Assembly: GCF_050947335.1 (NCBI RefSeq)
Contig: NW_027473517.1
Location: forward strand, 62,001-126,000
Direction: 5' to 3'
DNA from: Megachile rotundata
Lineage: Eukaryota > Arthropoda > Insecta > Hymenoptera > Megachilidae
DNA length: 64,000 nt
Shown here piece by piece: positions 12,285-25,574 of the stretch; position 1 is the first letter of the stretch, and every line of letters starts with the position of its first letter. The position numbers and the translations under genes were made by a program. The notes beneath the pieces were generated by a model. It saw nothing but the letters and a program-made list of their open reading frames with translations, searched no databases and was not told the DNA's origin.

Positions 12285-15200
12285 GCTCATATAAGCACAA
12301 TATGGTTAATAATATGAGTTAGATTGATAATAATAAGAGTAATAAGTATAGTAATTGTCGTTCTATCGATCATATATGCATAATATGGTTAATAATATGA
12401 GTTAGGTTGATAATAGTGAGTGTATTAAGTATAGTGAATGTCGTTCTATCGATCATATCAGCATAATATGGCTAATAATATGAGTTAGATTCATAATAAT
12501 AAGAGTAATAAGTATAGTAATTGTCGTTCTATCGATCATATAAGCATAATATGGCTAATAATATGAGTTAGAGTGATAATACTAAGAGTAGTGAGTATAG
12601 TAATTCTCATTCTATCGATCATATAAGCATAATATGGCTAATAATATGAGTTAGATTGATAATAATAAGGGTAATAAGTATAGTAATTGTCGTTCTCTCG
12701 ATCATATAAGCATAATATGGCTAATAATATGAGTTAGATTGATAATACTAAGAGGAGTGAGTATAGTAATTGTCGTTCTATCGATCATATAAGCATAATA
12801 TGACTAATAATATGAGTTAGATTGATAATAATAAGAGTAATGAGTATAGTAATTGTAGTTCTATCGATCATATCTGCATAGTATGGTTAATAATATGAGT
12901 TAGATTGATAATAGTGAGTGTAATAAGTATAGTGAATGTCGTTCTATCGATCATATCAGCATAATATGGGTAATAATATGAGTTGGATTGATAATAATAA
13001 GAGGAATGAGTATAGTAATTGTAGTTCTATCGATCATTTAAGCATAATATGGCTAATAATACGAGTTAGATTGATAATAATAAGAGTAATGAGCATAGTG
13101 ATTGTAGTTCTATCGATCATATCTGCATAATATGGTTAATAATATGAGTTAGATTGATAATAATAAGAGTAATAAGTATAGTATTTGTCGTTCTATCGAT
13201 CATATAAGCATAATATGGCTAATAATATCAGTTAGATTGATAATAATAAGAGTAATAAGTATAGTAATTGTCGTTCTATCGATCATTTAAGCATAATATG
13301 GCTAATAATATGAGTCAGATTGATAATAATAACAGTAATAAGTATAGTAATTGTCGTTCTATCGATAATATAAGCATAATATGCCTAATAATATGAGTTA
13401 GATTGATAAAACTAAGAGTAGTGAGTATAGTAATTCTCGTTCTATCGATCACATAAGCATAATATGGCTAATAATATGAGTTAGATTGATAATAATAAGA
13501 GTAATAAGTGTAGTAATTGTCGTTCTATCGATCATATAAGCATAATATGGCTAATAATATGAGTTAGATTGAGAATACTAAGAGTAGTGAGTATAGTAAT
13601 TCTCGTTCTATCGATCATATAAGCATAATATGGCTAATAATATGAGTTAGATTGATAATAATAAGAGTAATGAGTATAGTAATTGTAGTTCTATCGATCA
13701 TTTAAGCATAATATGGCTAATAATATGCGTTAGATTGATAATAATAACAGTAATAAGTATAGTAATTGTCGTTCTATCGCTCATATAAGCACAATATGGC
13801 AAATAATATGAGTCAGATTCATAATAATAAGAGTAATAAGTATAGTAGTTGTCGTTCTATCGATCATTTAAGCATAATATGGCGAATAATATGAGTTGGG
13901 TTGATAAAAATAAGAATAATAAGAATAGTAATTGTCGTTCTATCGATCATATCAGCATAATATGGTTAATAATATGAGTTAGAATGATAATAATAAGAGT
14001 AATAAGTATAGTAATTGTCGTTCTATCGATCATATCTGCATAATATGGTTAATAATATGAGTTAGATTGATAATAATAAGAGTAATAAGTATAGTAATTG
14101 TCGTTATATCGCTCATATAAGCACAATATGGTTAATAATATGAGTTAGATTGATAATAATAAGAGTAATAAGTATAGTAATTGTCGTTCTATCGATCATA
14201 TATGCATAATATGGTTAATAATATGAGTTAGATTGATAATAGTGAGTGTAATAAGTATAGTGAATGTCGTTCTATCGATCATATCAGCATAATATGGGTA
14301 ATAATATGAGTAGGATTGATAATAATAAGAGTAATGAGTATAGTAATTGTAGTTCTATCGATCATTTAAGCATAATATGGCTAATAATATGAGTTAGATT
14401 GATAAAAATAGGAGTAATGAGTATAGTGATTGTAGTTCTATCGATCATATCTGCATAATATGGTTAATAATATGAGTTAGATTGATAATAATAAGAGTAA
14501 TAAGTATAGTATTTGTCGTTCTATCGATCATATAAGCATAATATGGCTAATAATATGAGTTAGATTGATAATAATAAGAGTAATAAGTATAGTAATTGTC
14601 GTTCTATCGATCATTTAAGCATAATATGGCTAATAATATTAGTCAGATTGGTAATAATAACAGTAATAAGTATAGTAATTGTCGTTCTATCGACAATATA
14701 AGCATAATATGGCTAATAATATGAGTTAGATTGATAATACTAAGAGTAGTGAGTATAGTAATTCTCGTTCTATCGATCATATAAGCATAATATGGCTAAT
14801 AATATGAGTTAGATTGATAATAATGAGTGTAATAAGTATAGTAACTGCCGTTCTATCGATCATATAAGCATAATATGGCTAATAATATGAGTTAGAGTGA
14901 TAATACTAAGAGTAGTGAGTATAGTAATTCTCATTCTATCGATCATATAAGCATAATATGGCTAATAATATGAGTTAGATTGATAATAATAAGAGTAATG
15001 AGTATAGTAATTGTAGTTCTATCGATCATATCTGCATAATATGGTTAATAATATGAGTTAGAATGATAATAATAAGTGTAATAAGTATAGTAATTGTCGT
15101 TCTATCGATCATATCTGCATAGTATGGTTAATAATATGAGTTAGATTGATAATAGTGAGTGTAATAAGTATAGTGAATGTCGTTCTATCGATCATATCAG

Positions 15201-17015
15201 CATAATATGGGTAATAATATGAGTTGGATTGATAATAATAAGAGTAATGAGTATAGTAATTGTAGTTCTATCGATCATATAAGCATAATGTGGCTAACAA
15301 TATGAGTCAGATTCATAATAATAAGAGTAATAAGTATAGTAATTGTCGTTCTATCGATCATATAAGCATAATATGGCTAATAATGTGAGTTAGATTTATA
15401 ATAATAAGAGTAATAAGTATAGTAATTGTCGTTCTATCGATCATATCTGCATAATATGGTTAATAATATGAGTTAGATTGATAATAGTGAGTGTAATAAG
15501 TATAGTAATTGTCGTTCTATTGATCATATTAGCATAATATTGTTAATAATATGAGTTAGATTGATAATAATAAGAGTAATGAGTATAGTAATTGTAGTTC
15601 TATCGATCATTTAAGCATAATATGGCTAATAATACGAGTTAGATTGATAATAATAAGAGTAATGAGCATAGTGATTGTAGTTCTATCGATCATATCTGCA
15701 TAATATGGTTAATAATATGAGTTAGATTGATAATAATAAGAGTAATAAGTAGAGTATTTGTCGTTCTATCGATCATATAAGCATAATATGGCTAATAATA
15801 TGAGTTAGATTGATAATAATAAGAGTAATAAGTATAGTAATTGTCGTTCTATCGATCATTTAAGCATAATATGGCTAATAATATGAGTCAGATTGATAAT
15901 AATAACAGTAATAAGTATAGTAATTGTCGTTCTATCGATAATATAAGCATAATATGCCTAATAATATGAGTTAGATTGATAAAACTAAGAGTAGTGAGTA
16001 TAGTAATTCTCGTTCTATCGATCACATAAGCATAATATGGCTAATAATATGAGTTAGATTGATAATAATAAGAGTAATAAGTATAGTAATTGTCGTTCTA
16101 TCGATCATATAAGCATAATATGGTTAATAATATGAGTTAGATTGAGAATACTAAGAGTAGTGAGTATAGTAATTCTCGTTCTATCGATCATATAAGCATA
16201 ATATGGCTAATAATATGAGTTAGATTGATAATAATAAGAGTAATAAGTATAGTAATTGTCGTTATATCGATCATATAACCATAATATGGCTAATAGCATG
16301 AGTTAGATTGATAATAATAAGAGTAATGAGTATAGTAATTGTCGTTATATCGATCATATAACCATAATATGGCTAATAGCATGAGTTAGATTGATAATAA
16401 TAAGAGTAATGAGTATAGTAATTGTCGTTCTATCGATCATATCTGCATAATATGGTGAATAATATGAGTTAGATTGATAATAGTGAGTGTAATAAATATA
16501 GTAATTGTCGTGCCATCGCTCATATCTGCATAATATGGTTAATAATATGAGTTAGATTGATAATAATAAGAGTAATAAGTATAGTAATTGTCGTTATATC
16601 GATCATATAACCATAATATGGCTAATAGCATGAGTTAGATTGATAATAATAAGAGTAATGAGTATAGTAATTGTCGTTCTATCGATCATATCTGCATAAT
16701 ATGGTGAATAATATGAGTTAGATTGATAATAGTGAGTGTAATAAATATAGTAATTGTCGTTCTATCGCTCATATAAGCACAATATGGTTAATAATATGAG
16801 TTAGATTGATAATAATAAGAGTAATAAGTATAGTAATTGTCGTTCTATCGATCATATATGCATAATATGGTTAATAATATGAGTTAGATTGATAATAATA
16901 AGAGTAATGAGTATGGTAATTGTAGTTCTATCGATCATTTAAGCATAATATGGCTAATAATACGAGTTAGATTGATAATAATAAGAGTAATGAGCATAGT
17001 GATTGTAGTTCTATC
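12285..17015 (+). repeat. 57-monomer tandem unit, copy 2 (4731 bp)
   Basis: This is the second copy of 7554-12284. The match stops at 17016, where this copy runs into GATCATATCTGC rather than GCTCATATAAGC. Private substitutions include TGTATTAAG near 12425 and AGAGGAATGAG near 13001. The high similarity over 4.7 kb, against the much larger divergence between neighbouring monomers, implies a recent duplication. Confidence 0.9.
12833..14990 (+). repeat. 26-monomer block shared at a 100-monomer offset (copy 1)
   Basis: This block matches 21133-23290 at an offset of exactly 8300 bp (100 x 83). Landmarks are CATAGTATGG, the CGAGTTAG monomer, the GATAATAT/GCCTAAT monomer, GTAACTG and the GCTCATATAAGC monomer (14111 and 22411). 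It lies inside copy 2 of the 57-monomer tandem, so the same block also exists at 8102-10259. Confidence 0.75.
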
Positions 17016-19110
17016 GATCATATCTGCATAATATGGTTAATAGTATGACTTAGATTGATAATAATAAGAGTAATAAGTATAGTATTTGTCGTTCTATCGA
17101 TCATATAAGCATAATATGGCTAATAATATGAGTTAGATTGATAATAATAAGAGTAATAAGTATAGTAATTGTCGTTCTATCGATCATTTAAGCATAATAT
17201 GGCTAATAATAGGAGTCAGATTGATAATAATAACAGTAATAAGTATAGTAATTGTCGTTCTATCGATAATATAAGCATAATATGCCTAATAATATGAGTT
17301 AGATTGATAAAACTAAGAGTAGTGAGTATAGTAATTCTCGTTCTATCGATCATATAAGCATAATATGGCTAATAATATGAGTTAGATTGATAATAATAAC
17401 AGTAATAAGTATAGTAATTGTCGTTCTATCGCTCATATAAGCACAATATGGCTAATAATATGAGTTAGATTGATAATAATAAGAGTAATAAGTATAGTTA
17501 TTGTCGTTCTATCGATCACATAAGCATAATATGGCTAATAATATGAGTTAGATTGATAATAATAAGTGTAATAAGTATAGTAATTGTCGTTCTATCGATC
17601 ATATTAGCATAATATGGCTAATAATATGAGTTAGATTGATAATAGTGAGTGTAATAAGTATAATGAATGTCGTTCTATCGATCATATCAGCATAATATGG
17701 GTAATAATATGAGTTGGATTGATAATAATAAGAGCAATGAGTATAGTAATTGTAGTTCTATCGATCATATAAGCATAATATGGCTAATAATATGAGTCAG
17801 ATTCATAATAATAAGAGTAATAAGTATAGTAGTTGTCGTTCTATCGATCATTTAAGCATAATATGGCGAATAATATGAGTTGGGTTGATAAAAATAAGAA
17901 TAATAAGAATAGTAATTGTCGTTCTATCGATCATATCAGCATAATATGGTTAATAATATGAGTTAGAATGATAATAATAAGAGTAATAAGTATAGTAATT
18001 GTCGTTCTATCGATCATATCTGCATAATATGGTTAATAATATGAGTTAGATTGATAATAATAAGAGTAATAAGTATAGTAATTGTCGTTATATCGATCAT
18101 ATAACCATAATATGGCTAATAGCATGAGTTAGATTGATAATAATAAGAGTAATGAGTATAGTAATTGTCGTTCTATCGATCATATCTGCATAATATGGTT
18201 AATAATATGAGTTAGATTGATAAAAGTGATTGTAATAAATATAGTAATTGTCGTTCTATCGCTCATATAAGCACAATATGGTTAATAATATAAGTTAGAT
18301 TGATAATAATAAGAGTAATAAGTATAGTAATTGTCGTTCTATCGATCATATATGCATAATATGGTTAATAATATGAGTTAGATTGATAATAGTGAGTGTA
18401 ATAAGTATAGTGAATGTCGTTCTATCGATCATATCAGCATAATATGGGTAATAATATGAGTAGGATTGATAATAATAAGAGTAATGAGTATAGTAATTGT
18501 AGTTCTATCGATCATTTAAGCATAATATGGCTAATAATATGAGTTAGATTGATAAAAATAAGAGTAATGAGTATAGTGATTGTAGTTCTATCGATCATAT
18601 CTGCATAATATGATTAATAATATGAGTTAGATTGATAATAATAAGAGTAATAAGTATAGTATTTGTCGTTCTATCGATCATATAAGCATAATCTGGCTAA
18701 TAATATGAGTTAGATTTATAATAATAAGAGTAATAAGTATAGTAATTGTCGTTCTATCGATCATTTAAGCATAATATGGCTAATAATATTAGTCAGATTG
18801 GTAATAATAACAGTAATAAGTATAGTAATTGTCGTTCTATCGACAATATAAGCATAATATGGCTAATAATATGAGTTAGATTGATAATACTAAGAGTAGT
18901 GAGTATAGTAATTCTCATTCTATCGATCATATAAGCATAATATGGCTAATAATATGAGTTAGATTGATAATAATAAGAGTAATGAGTATAGTAATTGTAG
19001 TTCTATCGATCATTTAAGCATAATATGGCTAATAATATGAGTTAGATTGATAATAATAAGAGTAATAAGTATAGTAATTGTCGTTATATCGATCATATAA
19101 CCATAATATG
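17016..19110 (+). repeat. Mixed satellite monomers resembling 47.7-49.2 kb and 63 kb
   Basis: This holds only satellite monomers. The first part, with 16.6-17.0 kb before it, resembles 63.0-63.8 kb and shares TATGGTAATTG (16912 and 63311). From about 17540 it resembles 47754 onward and shares AAGTGTAATAAG and AGAGCAATGAG (17731 and 47945). Both offsets are whole monomers plus the two 1-bp insertions that lie between. One monomer near 18500 is missing from the 48.7 kb relative. Confidence 0.7.
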
Positions 19111-21012
19111 GTTAATAATATGAGTTAGATTGATAATAGTGAGTGTAATAAATATAGTAATTGTCGTTCTATCGCTCATATAAGCACAATATGGCTAATA
19201 ATATGAGTTAGATTGATAATAATAAGAGTAATAAGTATAGTAATTGTCGTTCTATCGATCATTTAAGCATAATATGGCGAATAATATGAGTTGGGTTGAT
19301 AAAAATAAGAATAATAAGTATAGTAATTGTCGTTCTATCGATCATATAAGCATAATATGGCTAATAATATGAGTTAGGTTGATAATAACAAGAGTAATAA
19401 GTATAGTAAATGTCGTGCTATCGATCATATCTGCATAATATGGTTAATAATATGAATTAGATTGATAATAGTGAGTGTAATAAGTATAGTAATTGTCGTT
19501 CTGTCGGTCATATTAGCATAATATGGTTAATAAAATGAGTTAGATTGATAATAATAAGAGTAATTAGTATAGTATTTGGCGTTCTATCGATCATATAAGC
19601 ACAATATGGCTAATAATATAAGTTAGATTGATAATAATAAGAGTCATAAGTATAGTAATTGTCGTTCTATCGATCATATCTGCATAATATGGTTAATAAT
19701 ATGAGTTAGATTGATCATAATAGGAGTAATAAGTATAGTCATTGTCGTTATATCGATCATATAACCATAATATGGCTAATAGCATGAGTTAGATTGATAA
19801 TAATAAGAGTAATGAGTATAGTAATTGTCGTTCTATCGATCATATCCGCATAATATGGTTAATAATATGAGTTAGATTGATAATAGTGAGTGTAATAAAT
19901 ATAGTAATTGTCGTTCTATCGCTCATATAAGCACAATATGGTTAATAATATGAGTTAGATTGATAATACTAAGAGGAGTGAGTATAGTAATTGTCGTTCT
20001 ATCGATCATATTAGCATAATATGGCTAATAATATGAGTTCGATTGATAATAATAGGAGTAATGAGTATAGTAATTGTAGTTCTATCGATCATATCTGCAT
20101 AATATGGTTAATAATATGAGTTAGAATGATAATAATAAGAGTAATAAGTATAGTAATTGTCGTTCTATCGATCATATCTGCATAATATGGTTTATAATAT
20201 GAGTTAGATTGATAATAGTGAGTGTAATAAGTATAGTGAATGTCGTTCTATCGATCATATCAGCATAATATGGGTAATAATATGAGTTGGATTGATAATA
20301 ATAAGAGTAATGAGTATAGTAATAGTAGTTCTATCGATCATATAAGCATAATGTGGCTAATAATATGAGTCAGATTCATAATAATAAGAGTAATAAGTAT
20401 AGTAATTGTCGTTCTATCGATCATATAAGCATAATATGGCTAATAATATGAGTTAGATTTATAATAATAAGAGTAATAAGTATAGTAATTGTCGTTCTAT
20501 CGATCATATAAGCACAATATGGCTAATAATAAGAGTTAGATTGATGATAATAAGAGTAATAAGTATAGTAATTGTCGTTCTATCGATCATATCTGCATAA
20601 TATGGTTAATAATATGAGTTAGATTGATAATAATAAGAGTAATAAGTATAGTAATTGTCGTTATATCGATCATATAACCATAATATGGCTAATAGCATGA
20701 GATAGATTGATAATAATAAGAGTAATGAGTATAGTAATTGTCATTCTATCGATCATATCTGCATAATATGGTTAATAATATGAGTTAGATTGATAATAGT
20801 GAGTGTAATAAATATAGTAATTGTCGTTCTATCGCTCATATAAGCACAATATGGTTAATAATATGAGTTAGATTGATAATAATAAGAGTAATAAGTATAG
20901 TAATTGTCGTTCTATCGATCATATATGCGTAATATGGTTAATAATATGAGTTAGATTGATAATAGTGAGTGTAATAAGTATAGTGAATGTCGTTCTATCG
21001 ATCATATCAGCA
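19110..21012 (+). repeat. 23-monomer block shared at an 89-monomer offset (copy 1)
   Basis: This block matches about 26497-28399 at an offset of 7387 bp (89 x 83). Landmarks are GTTGGGTTGATAAAAATAAG, AAATGTCGTGC, TTCTGTCG, AAAATGAG, ATTTGGCG (19574 and 26961), GATCATAATAGG and ATATGCGTAAT. The match ends where copy 1 has CAGCATAATATGGC and copy 2 has CAGCACAATATGGT. Private substitutions in copy 1 include TAATTAG near 19561 and GTCGGTC near 19503. Confidence 0.8.
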
Positions 21013-21132
21013 TAATATGGCTAATAATATGAGTTAGATTCATAATAATAAGAGTAATAAGTATAGTAATTGTCGTTCTATCGATCATATAAGCATAATA
21101 TGGCTAATAATATGAGTTAGAGTGATAATACT

Positions 21133-23290
21133 AAGAGTAATGAGTATAGTAATTGTAGTTCTATCGATCATATCTGCATAGTATGGTTAATAATATGAGT
21201 TAGATTGATAATAGTGAGTGTAATAAGTATAGTGAATGTCGTTCTATCGATCATATCAGCATAATATGGGTAATAATATGAGTTGGGTTGATAATAATAA
21301 GAGTAATGAGTATAGTAATTGTAGTTCTATCGATCATTTAAGCATAATATGGCTAATAATACGAGTTAGATTGATAATAATAAGAGTAATGAGCATAGTG
21401 ATTGTAGTTCTATCGATCATATCTGCATAATATGGTTAATAATATGAGTTAGATTGATAATAATAAGAGTAATAAGTATAGTATTTGTCGTTCTATCGAT
21501 CATATAAGCATAATATGGCTAATAATATGAGTTAGATTGATAATAATAAGAGTAATAAGTATAGTAATTGTCGTTCTATCGATCATTTAAGCATAATATG
21601 GCTAATAATATGAGTCAGATTGATAATAATAACAGTAATAAGTATAGTAATTGTCGTTCTATCGATAATATAAGCATAATATGCCTAATAATATGAGTTA
21701 GATTGATAAAACTAAGAGTAGTGAGTATAGTAATTCTCGTTCTATCGATCACATAAGCATAATATGGCTAATAATATGAGTTAGATTGATAATAATAAGA
21801 GTAATAAGTGTAGTAATTGTCGTTCTATCGATCATATAAGCATAATATGGCTAATAATATGAGTTAGATTGAGAATACTAAGAGTAGTGAGTATAGTAAT
21901 TCTCGTTCTATCGATCATATAAGCATAATATGGCTAATAATATGAGTTAGACTGATAATAATAAGAGTAATGAGTATAGTAATTGTAGTTCTATCGATCA
22001 TTTAAGCATAATATGGCTAATAATATGAGTTAGATTGATAATAATAACAGTAATAAGTATAGTAATTGTCGTTCTATCGCTCATATAAGCACAATATGGC
22101 TAATAATATGAGTCAGATTCATAATAATAAGAGTAATAAGTATAGTAGTTGTCGTTCTATCGATCATTTAAGCATAATATGGCGAATAATATGAGTTGGG
22201 TTGATAAAAATAAGAACAATAAGAATAGTAATTGTCGTTCTATCGATCATATCAGCATAATATGGTTAATAATATGAGTTAGAATGATAATAATAAGAGT
22301 AATAAGTATAGTAATTGTCGTTCTATCGATCATATATGCATAATATGGTTAATAATATGAGTTAGATTGATAATAGTGAGTGTAATAAATATAGTAATTG
22401 TCGTTCTATCGCTCATATAAGCACAATATGGTTAATAATATGAGTTAGATTGATAATAACAAGAGTAATAAGTATAGTAATTGTCGTTCTATCGATCATA
22501 TATGCATAATATGGTTAATAATATGAGTTAGATTGATAATAGTGAGTGTAATAAGTATAGTGAATGTCGTTCTATCGATCATATCAGCATAATATGGGTA
22601 ATAATATGAGTAGGATTGATAATAATAAGAGTAATGAGTATAGTAATTGTAGTTCTATCGATCATTTAAGCATAATATGGCTAATAATATGAGTTAGATT
22701 GATAAAAATAAGAGTAATGAGTATAGTGATTGTAGTTCTATCGATCATATCTGCATAATATGGTTAATAATATGAGTTAGATTGATAATAATAAGAGTAA
22801 TAAGTATAGTATTTGTCGTTCTATCGATCATATAAGCATAATATGGCTAATAATATGAGTTAGATTGATAATAATAAGAGTAATAAGTATAGTAATTGTC
22901 GTTCTATCGATCATTTAAGCATAATATGGCTAATAATATTAGTCAGATTGGTAATAATAACAGTAATAAGTATAGTAATTGTCGTTCTATCGACAATATA
23001 AGCATAATATGGCTAATAATATGAGTTAGATTGATAATACTAAGAGTAGTGAGTATAGTAATTCTCGTTCTATCGATCATATAAGCATAATATGGCTAAT
23101 AATATGAGTTAGATTGATAATAATGAGAGTAATAAGTATAGTAACTGTCGTTCTATCGATCATATAAGCATAATATGGCTAATAGTATGAGTTAGAGTGA
23201 TAATACTAAGAGTAGTGAGTATAGTAATTCTCATTCTATCGATCATATAAGCATAATATGGCTAATAATATGAGTTAGATTGATAATAAT
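21133..23290 (+). repeat. 26-monomer block (copy 2 of 12833-14990)
   Basis: This is the second copy at an offset of 8300 bp. Its left edge lies in a chimeric monomer near 21121-21145, where GAGTGATAATACTAAGAGTA is joined straight to the ATGAG sequence that lies three monomers further on in the 12.6-12.8 kb relative. The right edge is near 23290, where this copy carries AAGGGTAATAAG and the other AAGAGTAATGAG. Confidence 0.75.
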
Positions 23291-23574
23291 AAGGGTAATA
23301 AGTATAGTAATTGTCGTTCTATCGATCATATCTGCATAATATGGTTAATAATATGAGTTAGAATGATAATAATAAGAGTAATAAGTATAGTAATTGTCGT
23401 TCTATAGATCATATAAGCATAATAGGGCTAATAATATGAGTTAGATTGATAATAATAAGTGTAATAAGTATAGTAATTGTCGTTCTATCGATCATATCTG
23501 CATAATATGGTTAATAATATGAGTTAGATTGATAATAGTGAGTGTAATAAATATAGTAATTGTCGTTCTATCGA

Positions 23575-25537
23575 TCATATAAGCATAATATGGTTAATAA
23601 TATGAGTTAGAATGATAATAATAAGAGTAATAAGTATAGTAATTGTCGTTCTATCGATCATATCTGCATAATATGGTTAATAATATGAGTTAGATTTATA
23701 ATAGTGAGTGTAATAAGTATAGTGAATGTCGTTCTATCGATCATATCAGCATAATGTGGGTAATAATATGAGTTAGATTGATAATAGTGAGTGTAATAAG
23801 TAGAGTGAATGTCGTTCTATCGATCATATCAGCATAATATGGGTAATAATATGAGTTGGATTGATAATAATAAGAGTAATGAGTATAGTAATTGTAGTTC
23901 TATCGATCATATAAGCATAATGTGGCTAATAATATGAGTCAGATTCATAATAATAAGAGTAATAAGTATAGTAATTGTCGTTCTATCGATCATATAAGCA
24001 TAATATGGCTAATAATATGAGTTAGATTGATAATAATAAGAGTAATAAGTATAGTAATTGTCGTTCTATCGATCATATCTGCATAATATGGTTAATAATA
24101 TGAGTTAGATTGATAATAATAAGAGTAATAAGTATAGTAATTGTCGTTATATCGATCATATAACCATAATATGGCTAATACCATGAGTTAGATTGATAAT
24201 AATAAGAGTAATGAGTATAGTAATTGTCGTTCTATCGATCATATCTGCATAATATGGTTAATAATATGAGTTAGATTGATAATAGTGAGTGTAATAAATA
24301 TTGTAATTGTCGTTCTATCGCTCATATAAGCACAATATGGTTAATAATATGAGTTAGATTGATAATAATAAGAGAAATAAGTATAGTAATTGTCGTTCTA
24401 TCGATCATATATGCATAATATGGTTAATAACATGTGTTAGATTGATAATAGTGAGTGTAATAAGTATAGTGAATGTCGTTCTATCGATCACATCAGCATA
24501 ATATGGGTAATAATATGAGAAGGATTGATAATAATAAGAGTAATGAGTATAGTAATTGTAGTTCTATCGATCATTTAAGCATAATATGGCTAATAATATG
24601 AGTTAGATTGATAAAAATAAGAGTAATGAGTATAGTGATTGTAGTTCTATCGATCATATCTGCATAATATGGTTAATAATATGAGTTAGATTTATAATAG
24701 TGAGTGTAAGAAGTATAGTGAATGTCGTTCTATCGATCATATCAGCATAATATGGGTAATAATATGAGTTGGATTGATAATAATAAGAGTAATGAGTATA
24801 GTAGTTGTAGTTCTATCGATCATATAAGCATAATGTGGCTAATAATATGAGTCAGATTCATAATAATAAGAGTAATAAGTATAGTAATTGTCGTTCTATC
24901 GATCATATAAGCATAATATGGCTAATAATATGAGTTAGATTGATAATAATAAGAGTAATAAGTATAGTAATTGTCGTTCTATCGATCATATCTGCATAAT
25001 ATGGTTAATAATATGAGTTAGATTGATAATAATAAGAGTAATAAATATAGTAATTGTCGTTATATCGATCATATAACCATAATATGGCTAATAGCATGAG
25101 TTAGATTGATAATAATAAGAGTAATGAGTATAGTAATTGTCGTTCTATCGATCATATCTGCATAATATGGTTAATAATATGAGTTAGATTGATAATAGTG
25201 AGTGTAATAAATATAGTAATTGTCGTTCTATCGCTCATATACGCACAATATGGTTAATAATATGAGTTAGATTGATAATAATAAGAGTAATAAGTATAGT
25301 AATTGTCGTTCTATCGATCATATATGCATATTATGGGTAATAATATGAGTTAGATTGATAATAGTGAGTGTAATAAGTATAGTGAATGTCGTTCTATCGA
25401 TCATATCAGCATAATATGTGTAATAATATGAGTAGGATTGATAATAATAAGAGTAATGAGTATAGTAATTGAAGTTCTATCGATCATTTAAGCATAATAT
25501 GGCTAATAATATGAGTTAGATTGATAAAAATAAGAGT
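23575..25537 (+). repeat. Block shared with 30298-32094 (copy 1)
   Basis: The offset is 6723 bp (81 x 83) up to about 24821, then 6557 bp (79 x 83) from 24987, so the downstream copy lacks two monomers. Landmarks are AGATTTATAATAGTGAG, ATAATGTGGG (23751 and 30474), AAGTAGAGTGAATG, AATACCATGAG, ATATTGTAATTG, GAGAAGGATT and GTGTAAGAAG. The stretch 23291-23574 before it holds ordinary monomers, including one with AATAGGGC near 23422. Confidence 0.8.
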
Positions 25538-25574
25538 AATGAGTATAGTGATTGTAGTTCTATCGATCATATCT

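Noticed and set aside
12936..13130. Open frame of 64 codons on the + strand
   Set aside because: It is the copy of 8205 made by the 57-monomer tandem duplication (4731 bp). The single difference (AGT to AGG) changes an amino acid, so there is no sign of selection to keep a protein.
21236..21430. Open frame of 64 codons on the + strand
   Set aside because: It is the copy of 12936 at 8300 bp (100 monomers). It carries an amino-acid-changing I to V difference. Four copies with only amino-acid changes between them and none outside satellite context do not support a gene.
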